A stretch of 64,000 nucleotides of DNA from Aquitalea palustris (GTDB taxonomy: Bacteria > Pseudomonadota > Gammaproteobacteria > Burkholderiales > Chromobacteriaceae). This document shows positions 43,059 to 53,182 of the stretch, piece by piece. The notes beneath the pieces were generated by a model. That model was not told the origin of the DNA, made no database searches, and saw only the letters and a program-made list of their open reading frames with translations. The first letter of the stretch is position 1. Each line of letters starts with the position of its first letter. A program made the position numbers and the translations under genes. The DNA is taken from contig NZ_RFAR01000026.1 of the NCBI RefSeq assembly GCF_003693445.1, forward strand, positions 43,920-107,919, in the 5' to 3' direction.

Positions 43059-44165
43059 ATGTTGCAGATTCTCTTGCTCGCACTGATTGCTTCTTTTACT
43101 ACCGGGCTGCTGCTGATTCGGTATGCGCATTTGCACGCACGTTTTTCTAGCGATGGTGACGTCACTGGCGTGCAGAAATTCCATGCCACGCCGGTTCCCC
43201 GCATTGGCGGCCTGCCCATCATGCTGGGCCTGATTGCCGGTTGTGCCTTGTCTGGTTATCTCAATACATCCGTGTGGGTGTTGCTGCTGTTGCTGTCGGC
43301 CTTCCCGGCATTTGCTGCGGGCTTTGTCGAGGATCTCACCAAGAAAATCGGCCCCTTGCCGCGCTTGCTCGCCACTTTTGTTGCGGCGGCGTTGGGGTAT
43401 TTTCTGCTGGGTGCCGGGCTGGCTCGACTGGATATTCCACTGATCGATACCTTGCTGGGACATTACTGGTGGCTATCCCTGCTGCTGACCATGGTGGCGG
43501 TAGGTGGTGTGGCTCATGCCGTCAACATTATCGACGGCTATAACGGGCTGTCCGGCATGGTGGCGGTGTTCATCTTTCTGGCCATTGCTTATGTCTGCTT
43601 CAAAGTGCAGGACATTGTATTGATGAGCGTGTGCTTTGCCATGCTCGGGGCCATTCTGGGCTTTTTGTTCTGGAATTTTCCGCGTGGGCTGATTTTTGCC
43701 GGGGATGGCGGGGCTTATCTGATTGGCTTCATGATTGCTGAAGTTTCCGTACTGCTGGTAGCACGTAATCCGGCTGTCTCTCCGTGGTTTCCCTTGCTGT
43801 GCGTGATTTATCCGGTTTTCGAAACGATTTTCTCCATTTATCGGCGCAAGTTTCTGCAGGGGCGGGCGGTAGGCTATCCGGACGCCTTGCATCTGCACCA
43901 GATGGTGTACAAGCGCATGGTGTTGTGGATGGTCGGCTCCAAAGAGGCCCGCCATCTGACCCAGCGCAACAGCATGACCTCCCCCTACCTGTGGGTTCTG
44001 GCGTCTTTTTCGGTGGTGCCAGCCATGCTGTTCTGGAATCACACCTGGATTCTGATGCTGCTGGTGCTGCTGTTTGTGCTGGCCTATCTTCGCTTGTACC
44101 GCATGATTGTCCACTTCAAAACCCCGCGCTGGATGGTGTTGCGCCGCGACGACTCTTCCCGCTGA
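43059..44165 (+). CDS. WecA/WbpL-like polyprenyl-phosphate HexNAc-1-phosphate transferase
   Basis: 368 residues, about ten membrane helices. Family motifs: 'HATPVPRIGG' (cytoplasmic loop), 'FVEDLTKKIGP' (acidic metal loop; one D of the usual DD is E), 'NIIDGYNGLSG', 'FAGDGGAYLIGF' and a histidine motif 'DALHLHQM'. It would load HexNAc-1-phosphate onto undecaprenyl phosphate and so start each O unit. It is divergent from rmlB and probably has its own promoter. The 176 bp after it carry the groES control sites. Confidence 0.88.
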   Translation: MLQILLLALIASFTTGLLLIRYAHLHARFSSDGDVTGVQKFHATPVPRIGGLPIMLGLIAGCALSGYLNTSVWVLLLLLSAFPAFAAGFVEDLTKKIGPLPRLLATFVAAALGYFLLGAGLARLDIPLIDTLLGHYWWLSLLLTMVAVGGVAHAVNIIDGYNGLSGMVAVFIFLAIAYVCFKVQDIVLMSVCFAMLGAILGFLFWNFPRGLIFAGDGGAYLIGFMIAEVSVLLVARNPAVSPWFPLLCVIYPVFETIFSIYRRKFLQGRAVGYPDALHLHQMVYKRMVLWMVGSKEARHLTQRNSMTSPYLWVLASFSVVPAMLFWNHTWILMLLVLLFVLAYLRLYRMIVHFKTPRWMVLRRDDSSR

Positions 44166-44214
44166 GCCTTCCCCCAGTGTGGACAGGGGCGGGCAAGTTT
44201 TTGCCGGCCCCCCT

Positions 44215-44243
44215 CTTGAAACATCGTCCCCCCGTCCCTATTA
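44215..44243 (+). promoter_or_regulatory. Sigma-32-type heat-shock promoter of groESL
   Basis: CTTGAAA (44215-44221), a 14-bp spacer, and CCCTATTA (44236-44243), close to the sigma-32 pattern CTTGAAA/CCCCATnT. It abuts the CIRCE element. Confidence 0.7.
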
Positions 44244-44270
44244 TTAGCACTCGTCAGGGGTGAGTGCTAA
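44244..44270 (+). promoter_or_regulatory. CIRCE operator (HrcA site)
   Basis: Perfect TTAGCACTC, 9-bp spacer, GAGTGCTAA. This is the exact consensus of the HrcA repressor site. It lies 71 bp before groES, overlapping the likely transcription start. Confidence 0.97.
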
Positions 44271-44341
44271 AACCCGCCCCGCGCTGCCATCCTGGCAGTA
44301 CATATTGCATTCAACAGCCACTTTGTATTTAGGAGAGATCA

Positions 44342-44629
44342 ATGGCAATTCGTCCGCTGCACGATCGTGTTGTTATCAAGCGCCTTGAGGCTGAAGAAAA
44401 GACTGCTTCCGGCATCGTTCTGCCGGGTGCTGCTGCTGAAAAGCCCGACATGGGCGAGGTGCTGGCTGTCGGTAACGGCAAGGTTCTGGACAATGGCGAG
44501 CGCCGTCCGCTGGAGCTGAAGGTTGGCGACAAAGTGATTTTCGGTAAGTACTCCGGTCAGTCCGTCAAGGTTGACGGCGAAGAAGTCCTCGTGATGCGCG
44601 AGGAAGATGTAATGGGCATCGTCGAGTAA
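44342..44629 (+). CDS. groES: Co-chaperonin GroES
   Basis: 95 residues. '[14 protein letters not shown]' at the N terminus, the mobile loop '[17 protein letters not shown]' that docks to GroEL, and '[12 protein letters not shown]' are all canonical. It caps the GroEL ring in the cytosol. AGGAGA lies before the ATG. It is cotranscribed with groEL 52 bp downstream. Confidence 0.98.
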   Translation: MAIRPLHDRVVIKRLEAEEKTASGIVLPGAAAEKPDMGEVLAVGNGKVLDNGERRPLELKVGDKVIFGKYSGQSVKVDGEEVLVMREEDVMGIVE

Positions 44630-44663
44630 TTCCGACCCATACCGACTTCAAACGACCCTATAG

Positions 44664-46325
<1,662 letters not shown>

Positions 46326-46350
46326 GCTGTCTCAGCCTCTCGCTGAATCA

Positions 46351-46377
46351 AAAACCCCGCACTTGTGCGGGGTTTTT
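46351..46377 (+). terminator. Terminator of groESL
   Basis: CCCCGCA/TGCGGGG stem with CTTG loop, flanked by AAAA and TTTTTG, 26 bp after the groEL stop. Confidence 0.9.
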
Positions 46378-46453
46378 GTTTTTCTGCGCGATGGCGGGTA
46401 GCTGCCGGCTTCTCTGGCACAATAGGCAGCAGCTCATTTCGCAAGGATACATC

Positions 46454-47200
46454 ATGCAATTACCGCAGCTGCTTGCCAGCATGGATGAATGGCTGGAGCC
46501 ATGGCGCTATCAGGACTACGCGCCTAATGGTTTGCAAATAGAAGGCAGGGCAGAAGTGCGTCACATCATCACGGGAGTGACGGCCTCGCAAGCCTTGATT
46601 GATGTGGCGATTGCCCGCCGCGCAGATGCCATCCTGGTGCATCACGGCTATTTCTGGAAAGGAGAAGATGCCCGGTTGATTGGCATGAAGCGTGCGCGCG
46701 TGGCCAAACTGTTGCAGCATGACATCAGCTTGATTGCTTATCATCTGCCGCTGGATGGACATCTGGAACTGGGTAATAACGCCACCCTGGCCAAGCGATT
46801 GGGCTGGCAGGCCCAGGGGCAAGCTGGCGAGCAGGGATTGTTATGGCATGGCAGTTGGCCTGCCGGCGGGACTGCCGCGCAACTGGCAGAGGAGATTTCT
46901 GTCAGTCTGGGGCGGCAAGCCATGCTGCTGGGGCCGGCCGAGCGGCCGGTACGCCGGCTGGCCTGGTGCACGGGCGGGGCGCAGTCATTCTTTCAGGAGG
47001 CCATCCGCCTCGGTGTTGATGCATTTGTCACCGGTGAGGTCTCGGAACAATGTTTCCATCTGGCCGAGGAGTATGGCGTGGCATTCATTGCAGCAGGACA
47101 CCATGTAACAGAGCGCTACGGCGTACAGGCTCTGGGCGAGAAGGTTTCTCATTTACCCGGCATAACTGTTGAATTTGTCGATCTTTTCAATCCGGTTTAG
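46454..47200 (+). CDS. Nif3-like dinuclear metal protein (YbgI family)
   Basis: 248 residues, the length of bacterial YbgI. Metal-ligand motifs: 'LVHHGYFWKGE' (two histidines), 'HLPLDGHLELGNN' (histidine and aspartate) and near the C terminus 'AAGHHVTERYG' (histidine and glutamate). The family forms hexameric rings with two metals per subunit; a GTP cyclohydrolase-like or hydrolase role has been proposed but is not settled. The ATG at 46454 has AAGGA upstream. It stands alone between groEL and the bc1 operon. Confidence 0.88.
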   Translation: MQLPQLLASMDEWLEPWRYQDYAPNGLQIEGRAEVRHIITGVTASQALIDVAIARRADAILVHHGYFWKGEDARLIGMKRARVAKLLQHDISLIAYHLPLDGHLELGNNATLAKRLGWQAQGQAGEQGLLWHGSWPAGGTAAQLAEEISVSLGRQAMLLGPAERPVRRLAWCTGGAQSFFQEAIRLGVDAFVTGEVSEQCFHLAEEYGVAFIAAGHHVTERYGVQALGEKVSHLPGITVEFVDLFNPV

Positions 47201-47320
47201 ACAAATCTACCCGACCTGGCTCAATTTATTTGCATAGGCGCTTCATGTCCCTACTGGTAATCAGGTAAAATCGTCTGGTTTGAAGTTTGAGCTCGGTTTC
47301 CACGTTTGAGGATGACTGTA

Positions 47321-47905
47321 ATGAGTGAACAACAAGTCGATACGGGGCGCCGTCGGTTTCTGACGGTAGCAACCAGCGCTGTTGGGGGTGTGGCCGTTGC
47401 CGGGGTGGCAACGCCGTTTCTGATGAGTTTCTTCCCGTCTGAACGGGCAAAGGCTGCTGGCGCACCGGTTGAGGTGGATATCAGCAAGCTGGAGCCGGGC
47501 CAGAAGATCAACGTCGAGTGGCGTGGCAAGCCGGTATGGCTGTTGTCCCGTACCAAGCAGCAAATCGCCGACCTGCCGAAGAACGACCCCAAGCTGGTGG
47601 ACCCCAAGTCCGAAGTAGAGCAACAACCCAAGTACTGCCAGAACGAAGGCCGCTCCATCAAGCCTGAACTGCTGGTAGCCGTGGGCATCTGTACCCACCT
47701 GGGCTGTTCGCCGACCTTCCGTCCCGATCTGGCTCCCGCCGATCTGGGCCCGGAATGGCTGGGTGGCTTCTACTGCCCGTGTCATGGTTCCAAGTTCGAC
47801 CTGGCCGCCCGCGTATTCAAGGGTGTTCCGGCTCCGAAGAACCTGGAAATCCCGCCGCATAAGTATCTGTCCGATACCCGCCTGCTGATTGGCGACGACA
47901 AATAA
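47321..47905 (+). CDS. petA: Ubiquinol-cytochrome c reductase, Rieske iron-sulfur subunit
   Basis: 194 residues. A twin-arginine signal/anchor opens the protein ('GRRRFLTVA', then a hydrophobic stretch 16-38). The Rieske ligands are C124 and H126 in 'CTHLGC' and C152 and H155 in 'CPCHGS'; C129 and C154 form the disulfide. It passes electrons from ubiquinol to cytochrome c1. The ATG at 47321 has GAGG nine nt upstream; the earlier TTG at 47306 is less likely. First gene of petABC. Confidence 0.95.
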   Translation: MSEQQVDTGRRRFLTVATSAVGGVAVAGVATPFLMSFFPSERAKAAGAPVEVDISKLEPGQKINVEWRGKPVWLLSRTKQQIADLPKNDPKLVDPKSEVEQQPKYCQNEGRSIKPELLVAVGICTHLGCSPTFRPDLAPADLGPEWLGGFYCPCHGSKFDLAARVFKGVPAPKNLEIPPHKYLSDTRLLIGDDK

Positions 47906-47919
47906 GCTTAGGGGGAAAA

Positions 47920-49257
47920 ATGAGCAAAGGACAAAAGCTACTGAACTGGATTGACGACCGCTTCCCGCTGTCGTCGATGCTGAAAGAGCACGTTACCGAG
48001 TACTACGCACCGAAGAACTTCAACTTCTGGTATTTCTTCGGCTCGCTGGCCATGCTGGTGCTGGTTATTCAGATCGTCACCGGTATCTTCCTCACCATGA
48101 ACTACAAGCCGGATGGCACCCTCAACGGTGCTGGCATCCCGGTGGCCTTCGCCTCGGTGGAATACATCATGCGTGATGTGGCAGGTGGCTGGATCATCCG
48201 CTACATGCACTCCACTGGTGCCTCCATGTTCTTCGTGGTGGTTTACCTGCACATGTTCCGTGGCCTGATCTACGGCTCCTACAAGCAGCCGCGCGAACTG
48301 GTGTGGGTGTTTGGCTGCCTGATCTTCCTGTGCCTGATGGCTGAAGCCTTCATGGGTTATCTGCTGCCCTGGGGCCAGATGTCCTTCTGGGGTGCGCAGG
48401 TGATTGTGAACCTGTTCGGTTCCATCCCGGTCATCGGTCCTGATCTGTCGGTGTGGATTCGTGGTGACTTCGTGGTGTCCGACGCCACGCTGAACCGCTT
48501 CTTCGCCCTGCACGTGATTGCTGTGCCGCTGGTGCTGCTGGCTCTGGTGGTGGCTCACCTGATTGCCCTGCACGAAGTGGGTTCCAACAACCCGGACGGC
48601 GTGGAAATCAAGAAACTGAAGGACGAAAAGGGCATCCCGCTGGATGGCATTCCTTTCCATCCCTACTACACCGTGAAGGATATCTTCGGTGTGGCAGTGT
48701 TCCTGATCGTGTTCTCCGCCATCGTGTTCTTCCTGCCGGAAATGGGTGGCTACTTCCTCGAGCATCCGAACTTCGACCAGGCTGACCCGCTGAAGACCCC
48801 GCCGCACATCGCGCCGGTATGGTACTTCACCCCGTTCTACGCCATTCTGCGTGCCATTCCGTCCTTCCTGGGTACCCAGGTGTGGGGTGTGATCGGCATG
48901 GGCGCTGCGGTGGTGGTGATTGCCTTCCTGCCGTGGCTGGACCGTTCGCCGATCAAGTCCATCCGTTATCGCGGTCCGAAGTTCAAGTTCATGCTGGTCT
49001 TGTTCATCATCGCCTTCATCGGTCTGGGCATGCTGGGCGCCATGCCGCCGACGGCTGGCCGTACCCTGATTTCGCAGATTCTTTCGTTCATCTACTTTGC
49101 CTTCTTCCTGGGCATGCCGTTCTACACCAAGAACGATGTTGGCTCGGTACCGGTACCGACCCGCGTGACAGAGACCAATGGCAAGTGCCAGTTGCAGTTC
49201 CTGGTGCTGGTGGCTGTGACGATCATCGCGGCCTATCTGTTCGGCACCAACGTGTAA
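47920..49257 (+). CDS. petB: Cytochrome b of the bc1 complex
   Basis: 445 residues, eight membrane helices. The heme histidines lie in 'RYMHSTGASMFF' and 'VYLHMFRGL' (helix B) and in 'FALHVIAVP' and 'VVAHLIALHEVG' (helix D). The Qo-site motif is PDW-like, here 'PVWYFTPFY'. It holds both hemes b and the two quinone sites. GGGGGA lies just before the ATG. It is 14 bp from petA and 17 bp from petC. Confidence 0.96.
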   Translation: MSKGQKLLNWIDDRFPLSSMLKEHVTEYYAPKNFNFWYFFGSLAMLVLVIQIVTGIFLTMNYKPDGTLNGAGIPVAFASVEYIMRDVAGGWIIRYMHSTGASMFFVVVYLHMFRGLIYGSYKQPRELVWVFGCLIFLCLMAEAFMGYLLPWGQMSFWGAQVIVNLFGSIPVIGPDLSVWIRGDFVVSDATLNRFFALHVIAVPLVLLALVVAHLIALHEVGSNNPDGVEIKKLKDEKGIPLDGIPFHPYYTVKDIFGVAVFLIVFSAIVFFLPEMGGYFLEHPNFDQADPLKTPPHIAPVWYFTPFYAILRAIPSFLGTQVWGVIGMGAAVVVIAFLPWLDRSPIKSIRYRGPKFKFMLVLFIIAFIGLGMLGAMPPTAGRTLISQILSFIYFAFFLGMPFYTKNDVGSVPVPTRVTETNGKCQLQFLVLVAVTIIAAYLFGTNV

Positions 49258-49274
49258 GCAAGGGGAAAGGACAT

Positions 49275-50036
49275 ATGAAAAGCAAAATCCGCCACCTGAT
49301 CGCTGCCATGGCGCTGGTGTTGCCGGTAAGCGGCACCGTTCTGGCCAATGAAGGCCCGGCGCTGGAGAAAGCGCCGATCGACATCCAGGACACCGAAAGC
49401 CTGCAGCGCGGTGCACAGTTGTTCAGCAACTACTGCCTGTCCTGCCACTCGGCCAGCGCCATGCGCTACAACCGTCTGGAAGATATCGGTCTGTCCGAAG
49501 AGCAGATCAAGGCCAACTTGCTGCCTGACGGTGCCAAGATCGGCGACCAGATGAATGTCAGCATGGACAAGAAGGATGCCAAGGTATGGTTGGGCGCAGC
49601 GCCGCCAGACCTGTCGCTGATTGCGCGTTCGCGTGGTGCAGACTACCTGTACGCCTATCTGCGTGGCTTCTACCGTGATCCGACTCGTCCTACCGGCTGG
49701 AACAACCTGGTGTTTGACAAGGTTGGCATGCCGCATGTGCTGTGGGAAATGCAGGGCGAGCAGGTACTGAAGACCGAGAAGAACGCCGCTGGCCATGAAG
49801 AGCACAAGCTCGAACTGGTCAAGGCCGGTAGCCTGACCAAGCTGGAAAACGGCAAGGCCAATACCGTGGAGTTTGACAAGCGCATGGCTGACCTGACCAA
49901 CTACCTGGTCTTCATCGGCGAGCCGGCACAAGTCAAGCGTCACCAGATCGGTTATGTGGTACTGATGTTCCTCGGCCTGCTGCTGTTGCCGCTGACCTAC
50001 TTCCTGAAGAAGGAATACTGGAAAGACGTGCATTAA
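49275..50036 (+). CDS. petC: Cytochrome c1
   Basis: 253 residues. A signal peptide ends near 'VLANEG'. The heme site is C54-LSC-H58. The sixth-ligand methionine region is probably 'VGMPHVLWEMQG'. A single C-terminal membrane helix (about 226-243) anchors it. It receives electrons from the Rieske protein and passes them to a soluble or membrane cytochrome c. GGGGAAAGGA precedes the ATG; the operon ends with a clear terminator. Confidence 0.95.
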   Translation: MKSKIRHLIAAMALVLPVSGTVLANEGPALEKAPIDIQDTESLQRGAQLFSNYCLSCHSASAMRYNRLEDIGLSEEQIKANLLPDGAKIGDQMNVSMDKKDAKVWLGAAPPDLSLIARSRGADYLYAYLRGFYRDPTRPTGWNNLVFDKVGMPHVLWEMQGEQVLKTEKNAAGHEEHKLELVKAGSLTKLENGKANTVEFDKRMADLTNYLVFIGEPAQVKRHQIGYVVLMFLGLLLLPLTYFLKKEYWKDVH

Positions 50037-50055
50037 GCACTGCTGCTGGATGACG

Positions 50056-50085
50056 AAAAAGGCGGAAATTTCCGCCTTTTTTCTT
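50056..50085 (+). terminator. Terminator of petABC
   Basis: Palindromic stem AAAGGCGGAAATTTCCGCCTTT followed by TTTTCTTTT, 20 bp after the petC stop. Confidence 0.88.
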
Positions 50086-50134
50086 TTGTAATCATGGCTT
50101 TGCGATGTAGTTGTGGAAATTGCCTGCCTGAAAA

Positions 50135-50143
50135 TGGTAAAAT
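50135..50143 (+). promoter_or_regulatory. Putative extended -10 promoter of sspAB
   Basis: TGGTAAAAT fits an extended -10 (TGnTATAAT-like), about 50 bp before the sspA ATG; no good -35 is seen. Confidence 0.4.
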
Positions 50144-50192
50144 CACCGCTTCGATCGAAAATGATTGCCTCTGTCAAGGATATCCGCTAGCC

Positions 50193-50795
50193 ATGATGAC
50201 TCTTTATTCTGGAATTACCTGCCCCTTCAGCCAACGTTGCCGTATCGTGTTGTATGAAAAGGGAATGGATTTCGAGATCATCGATGTGGACATTCACAAC
50301 AAGCCGGAAGACCTGGCTGTGATGAATCCCTACAACGAAGTGCCGGTACTGGTAGAGCGCGACCTGATCCTGCACGAATCCAACATCATCAACGAATACA
50401 TCGACGAGCGTTTCCCGCACCCGCAGCTGATGCCGGCTGATCCGGTGATGCGTGCCCGTGCCCGCCTGTTCCTGCATCGCTTCGAGAACGAACTGTTCTG
50501 CAATGTGAAGGTGCTGGAAGCCGGCGCAACCGGCAAGGAAGCCACCAAGGCGCGTGAAGCCATTCGTGACGGCCTGACCACCATTGCCCCGGTGTTTGCC
50601 AAGCAAAAGTTCATGCTGGGTGATGACTTCTCCATGATCGACGTGGCCATCGCCCCGCTGATGTGGCGTCTGGAGCATTACAACATCGACCTGGGCAAGC
50701 ATGCTGCGCCCATCCTCAAGTACGCGGAACGCATTTTCCAGCGCCAGTCTTTCATCGACTCGCTGACCCCGTCCGAAAAGGCCATGCGCAAGTAA
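50193..50795 (+). CDS. sspA: Stringent starvation protein A
   Basis: 200 residues, glutathione-S-transferase fold without the usual catalytic residue. 'LYSGITCPFSQRCRIVLYEKG' opens the thioredoxin-like domain, followed by 'NEVPVLVERDLILHESNII'. It binds RNA polymerase and alters gene use under starvation and acid stress. AAGGAT lies about 11 nt before ATG 50193; ATG 50196 is equally possible. sspB follows 9 bp downstream, the standard pair. Confidence 0.95.
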   Translation: MMTLYSGITCPFSQRCRIVLYEKGMDFEIIDVDIHNKPEDLAVMNPYNEVPVLVERDLILHESNIINEYIDERFPHPQLMPADPVMRARARLFLHRFENELFCNVKVLEAGATGKEATKAREAIRDGLTTIAPVFAKQKFMLGDDFSMIDVAIAPLMWRLEHYNIDLGKHAAPILKYAERIFQRQSFIDSLTPSEKAMRK

Positions 50796-50804
50796 GGAAT
50801 GACC

Positions 50805-51242
50805 ATGAGCGCCAGCACCAAGCCTTACATGATCCGTGCCCTGTATGAATGGTGTACGGATAATGGCCATACGCCGTTTCTGGTGGTGTGGGTGGACGAG
50901 CACGCCGATGTCCCGCGCGAGTACGTGAAGAACAACGAAATCGTGTTGAATATTGCCGCTGGGGCCACCCAGAACCTGCGTATCGACAATGAATGGGTGT
51001 CTTTCTCCGCGCGCTTTGCCGGGGTGTCGCGTGATATCTGGGTGCCTGTCGGCAATGTGATGTCCATTTTCGCCCGGGAAACCGGTGAAGGCATGGGCTT
51101 CGAGGTCGAATTGGGCAGCACGGCGGCCTCTCCGGCGCTGGCGCCGGTAGCTGCCAGCGAGCCTGAGCCGGCAGAGAGCAAGGATGATGATGCTGCCGCA
51201 CCGCGTCCTAGCGGTCGGCCCAGCTTGCGCATCGTCAAGTAA
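50805..51242 (+). CDS. sspB: ClpXP adaptor SspB
   Basis: 145 residues. The folded peptide-binding domain covers about 1-105 ('PYMIRALYEWCTDNGHTPF' opens it). A flexible acidic linker follows, and the tail 'RPSLRIVK' is the ClpX-docking XB motif. It delivers ssrA-tagged proteins from stalled ribosomes to ClpXP. The ATG at 50805 is preferred over 50799 because AAGGA is then six nt upstream. Confidence 0.95.
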   Translation: MSASTKPYMIRALYEWCTDNGHTPFLVVWVDEHADVPREYVKNNEIVLNIAAGATQNLRIDNEWVSFSARFAGVSRDIWVPVGNVMSIFARETGEGMGFEVELGSTAASPALAPVAASEPEPAESKDDDAAAPRPSGRPSLRIVK

Positions 51243-51260
51243 GGCCGCAGATGTACCATG

Positions 51261-51289
51261 AAAAACCGGGATGCTTTCCCGGTTTTTTT
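51261..51289. terminator. Bidirectional terminator between sspB and a GGDEF gene
   Basis: ACCGGG/CCCGGT stem with A-run on one side and T-run on the other, so it can stop transcripts from both sides. It touches the stop codon of the convergent cyclase gene. Confidence 0.85.
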
Positions 51290-52943
51290 ATGGCTCCTTG
51301 CTGACCATATGGGCTTGCAGCAAGGGAATGTCGGTGAGGTCCTGCAGCGGATTGCCATGCAGCCTGACCTGGTTCTTGCCATGCGCCTTGGCTTCATACA
51401 AGGCCATGTCTGCCAGCTGGTAAAGTTTGGAGAAACTATTGCCGTCGCTGGGGTAGCAGGCAATGCCACAGGAAAAGGTGGAAGAAAATTCCACTCCTTC
51501 CACTCGGTAGCGCAAATCGGAAAAGCGCCGGCGCAGCAGTTCCAGCCGCATCCAGCTGTTCCGCTGGTCGGCCGCAGGCAGTACCACGATGAATTCCTCG
51601 CCGCCCAGCCGGCAAACAATATCCGCCTGACGACAATGGCGGCGCAGCAGGTCGGCCAGCGCACACAGTACCTGATCGCCAGCCATGTGGCCGTAGCGAT
51701 CATTCACTCCTTTGAAATTGTCCAGATCGATCAGGGCAAAGGACAGCGGCTGCTGTTCCCGTTCTGCCCGGCTGATTTCCCGGCTGAGCGTCTCCTCCAG
51801 GTAGCGGCGGTTGTAGAGTCCGGTCAGCGGGTCGTGCAGGGCCTGTTCACGCAGGGTGTCCTGCAAGGTTTCGATTTCATCGATGCGGTTTTTCAACTGC
51901 ATATAAGCCTGATGCAAGGCCTCCTCTGCGCGGCGCTGGCGTGAGATGTCGCGCAGCACCAGCATGCGGCCGCCCAGGGTGACTCCCGACTCCCTGATGG
52001 GAAAAGCGCGTACCTCCAGAATGGAGCGTGAGCCCGGGCCATTCAGTTCCACCTGATGGGCTCCATCCTGATCGGCGACGGCAAGCAGTGCGGCAATCTG
52101 CAGCGGCTGGCCACACAATACGGCAGCCGGCTTGCCAAACAGGTTGGCGGCTGCCGGGTTGATGTCGAGCACGGTCTTGTTGGGGTCAATCACCACGATG
52201 CCATCCCCCATGGCATTGAAGGCATTGCCGCGAGCGATGGGGACCACATACAGCATGCGCAGGTAGAGCAGGTCGAAGGCAAACACCATGCCGGTGATGG
52301 CAAAGCACAAGGGGGTGGGGTCCAGCCCGCGTAGTGGGATGTTGCCCGACAGATAGAGCAGATTGCCGACCCAGGGGACAATGGCGCCCAGCATCAGGAT
52401 GAGCGACTGGCCGCGGTAATGGGGTGGGTAAAAGTGCAGGGTGCGTAGCAATAGCAAGGAAGCCAGCAGCATCATCAGATAGGAATAGCCGGCGACCAGC
52501 AGCCAGAACAAGGGGCCATGGTTGAAAATGAGCAGGTTGTGCCCGGATGGTGAGGCCTGGTAACTACTCCAGATCAGGCCGTGTTTTTCATTGCTGATGG
52601 CCAGTGCCAGGCTGAGCAGGGGGATGACGAAGAGCGTGGCGATGCTGCGCAGGCGCAGCGCCTTGTCCAGCTGGTTGTAGTCTGCCGCCAGCAGGAAAAA
52701 CAACACCGGCGCGCTGAGGGTGCCCAGGTATTCCACCTTGGACCAGAAAATTTTCTCGTGCAGCAAGGAAGAAGACAATTCCAGCATGGCTGCGCCAGCC
52801 CATACGGTCACTGCCAGCATCAGCCAGGCCAGATAGCGTGCGCCGGTCACCTGGCGTCGCTCCCAGGCCAGGATGCCGATGGTGGCCGCACTCAGTGCAG
52901 CCAGGCCGGCAGTCGCTGAAATGGTGGTGAAAACAAAGGACAT
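51288..52943 (-). CDS. 7TM-PAS-GGDEF diguanylate cyclase
   Basis: 551 residues. Seven membrane helices (about 5-225) of the histidine-kinase N-terminal 7TM type form the sensor. A PAS domain (about 235-350) follows, with '[22 protein letters not shown]' at its start. The GGDEF domain ends the protein: '[14 protein letters not shown]' and the active-site GGEEF. The RxxD inhibitory site is present (RQAD, five residues before GGEEF). It makes c-di-GMP in response to a membrane or periplasmic signal. Convergent with sspAB and divergent from ahcY. Confidence 0.87.
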   Translation of the reverse strand: MSFVFTTISATAGLAALSAATIGILAWERRQVTGARYLAWLMLAVTVWAGAAMLELSSSLLHEKIFWSKVEYLGTLSAPVLFFLLAADYNQLDKALRLRSIATLFVIPLLSLALAISNEKHGLIWSSYQASPSGHNLLIFNHGPLFWLLVAGYSYLMMLLASLLLLRTLHFYPPHYRGQSLILMLGAIVPWVGNLLYLSGNIPLRGLDPTPLCFAITGMVFAFDLLYLRMLYVVPIARGNAFNAMGDGIVVIDPNKTVLDINPAAANLFGKPAAVLCGQPLQIAALLAVADQDGAHQVELNGPGSRSILEVRAFPIRESGVTLGGRMLVLRDISRQRRAEEALHQAYMQLKNRIDEIETLQDTLREQALHDPLTGLYNRRYLEETLSREISRAEREQQPLSFALIDLDNFKGVNDRYGHMAGDQVLCALADLLRRHCRQADIVCRLGGEEFIVVLPAADQRNSWMRLELLRRRFSDLRYRVEGVEFSSTFSCGIACYPSDGNSFSKLYQLADMALYEAKAHGKNQVRLHGNPLQDLTDIPLLQAHMVSKEP

Positions 52944-53012
52944 GCGCTTCTCTATGCAATGTGACTATGCGGATGGCAATATTCCAGTGTAACCCCTGCC
53001 AGAGAAGTTTCA

Positions 53013-53040
53013 TTCACATTTTTGCGTCTCTAGGTATAAT
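53013..53040 (+). promoter_or_regulatory. Promoter of the SAH riboswitch-ahcY transcript
   Basis: TTCACA (53013-53018), a 16-bp spacer, and a perfect TATAAT (53035-53040). Transcription would start a few bases before the riboswitch. Confidence 0.7.
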
Positions 53041-53049
53041 TACGGCACT

Positions 53050-53108
53050 CCCGAGGAGCGCTGCGAGGTTCATCCCCAGGCTCGGGCTTCTTGCAAACGG
53101 CGCTCACC
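53050..53108 (+). ncRNA. SAH riboswitch
   Basis: P1 is CCCGAG (53050-53055) with CTCGGG (53081-53086). The conserved GAGGAGCGCTGC and CCCAGGCTCG blocks are intact. The pseudoknot GAGCGC (53056-53061) pairs with GCGCTC (53100-53105), followed by the conserved CAC. This is the known S-adenosylhomocysteine sensor of Proteobacteria that turns on the SAH-recycling gene ahcY when SAH builds up. GGTGAGC at 53141-53147 is the exact complement of GCTCACC at 53102-53108 and may form the alternative, ligand-free fold. Confidence 0.93.
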
Positions 53109-53182
53109 TGACTAAACTCCGTGCCGAAGCCGGAATAGCGGGTGAGCCGCGTTCTGGCCGGCGTGTAAAAGGACTTTGCACG

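Noticed and set aside
47430..47445. Neisserial DNA uptake sequence-like CCGTCTGAA
   Set aside because: It lacks the full 10-mer core, lies within petA codons and is the only one noticed.
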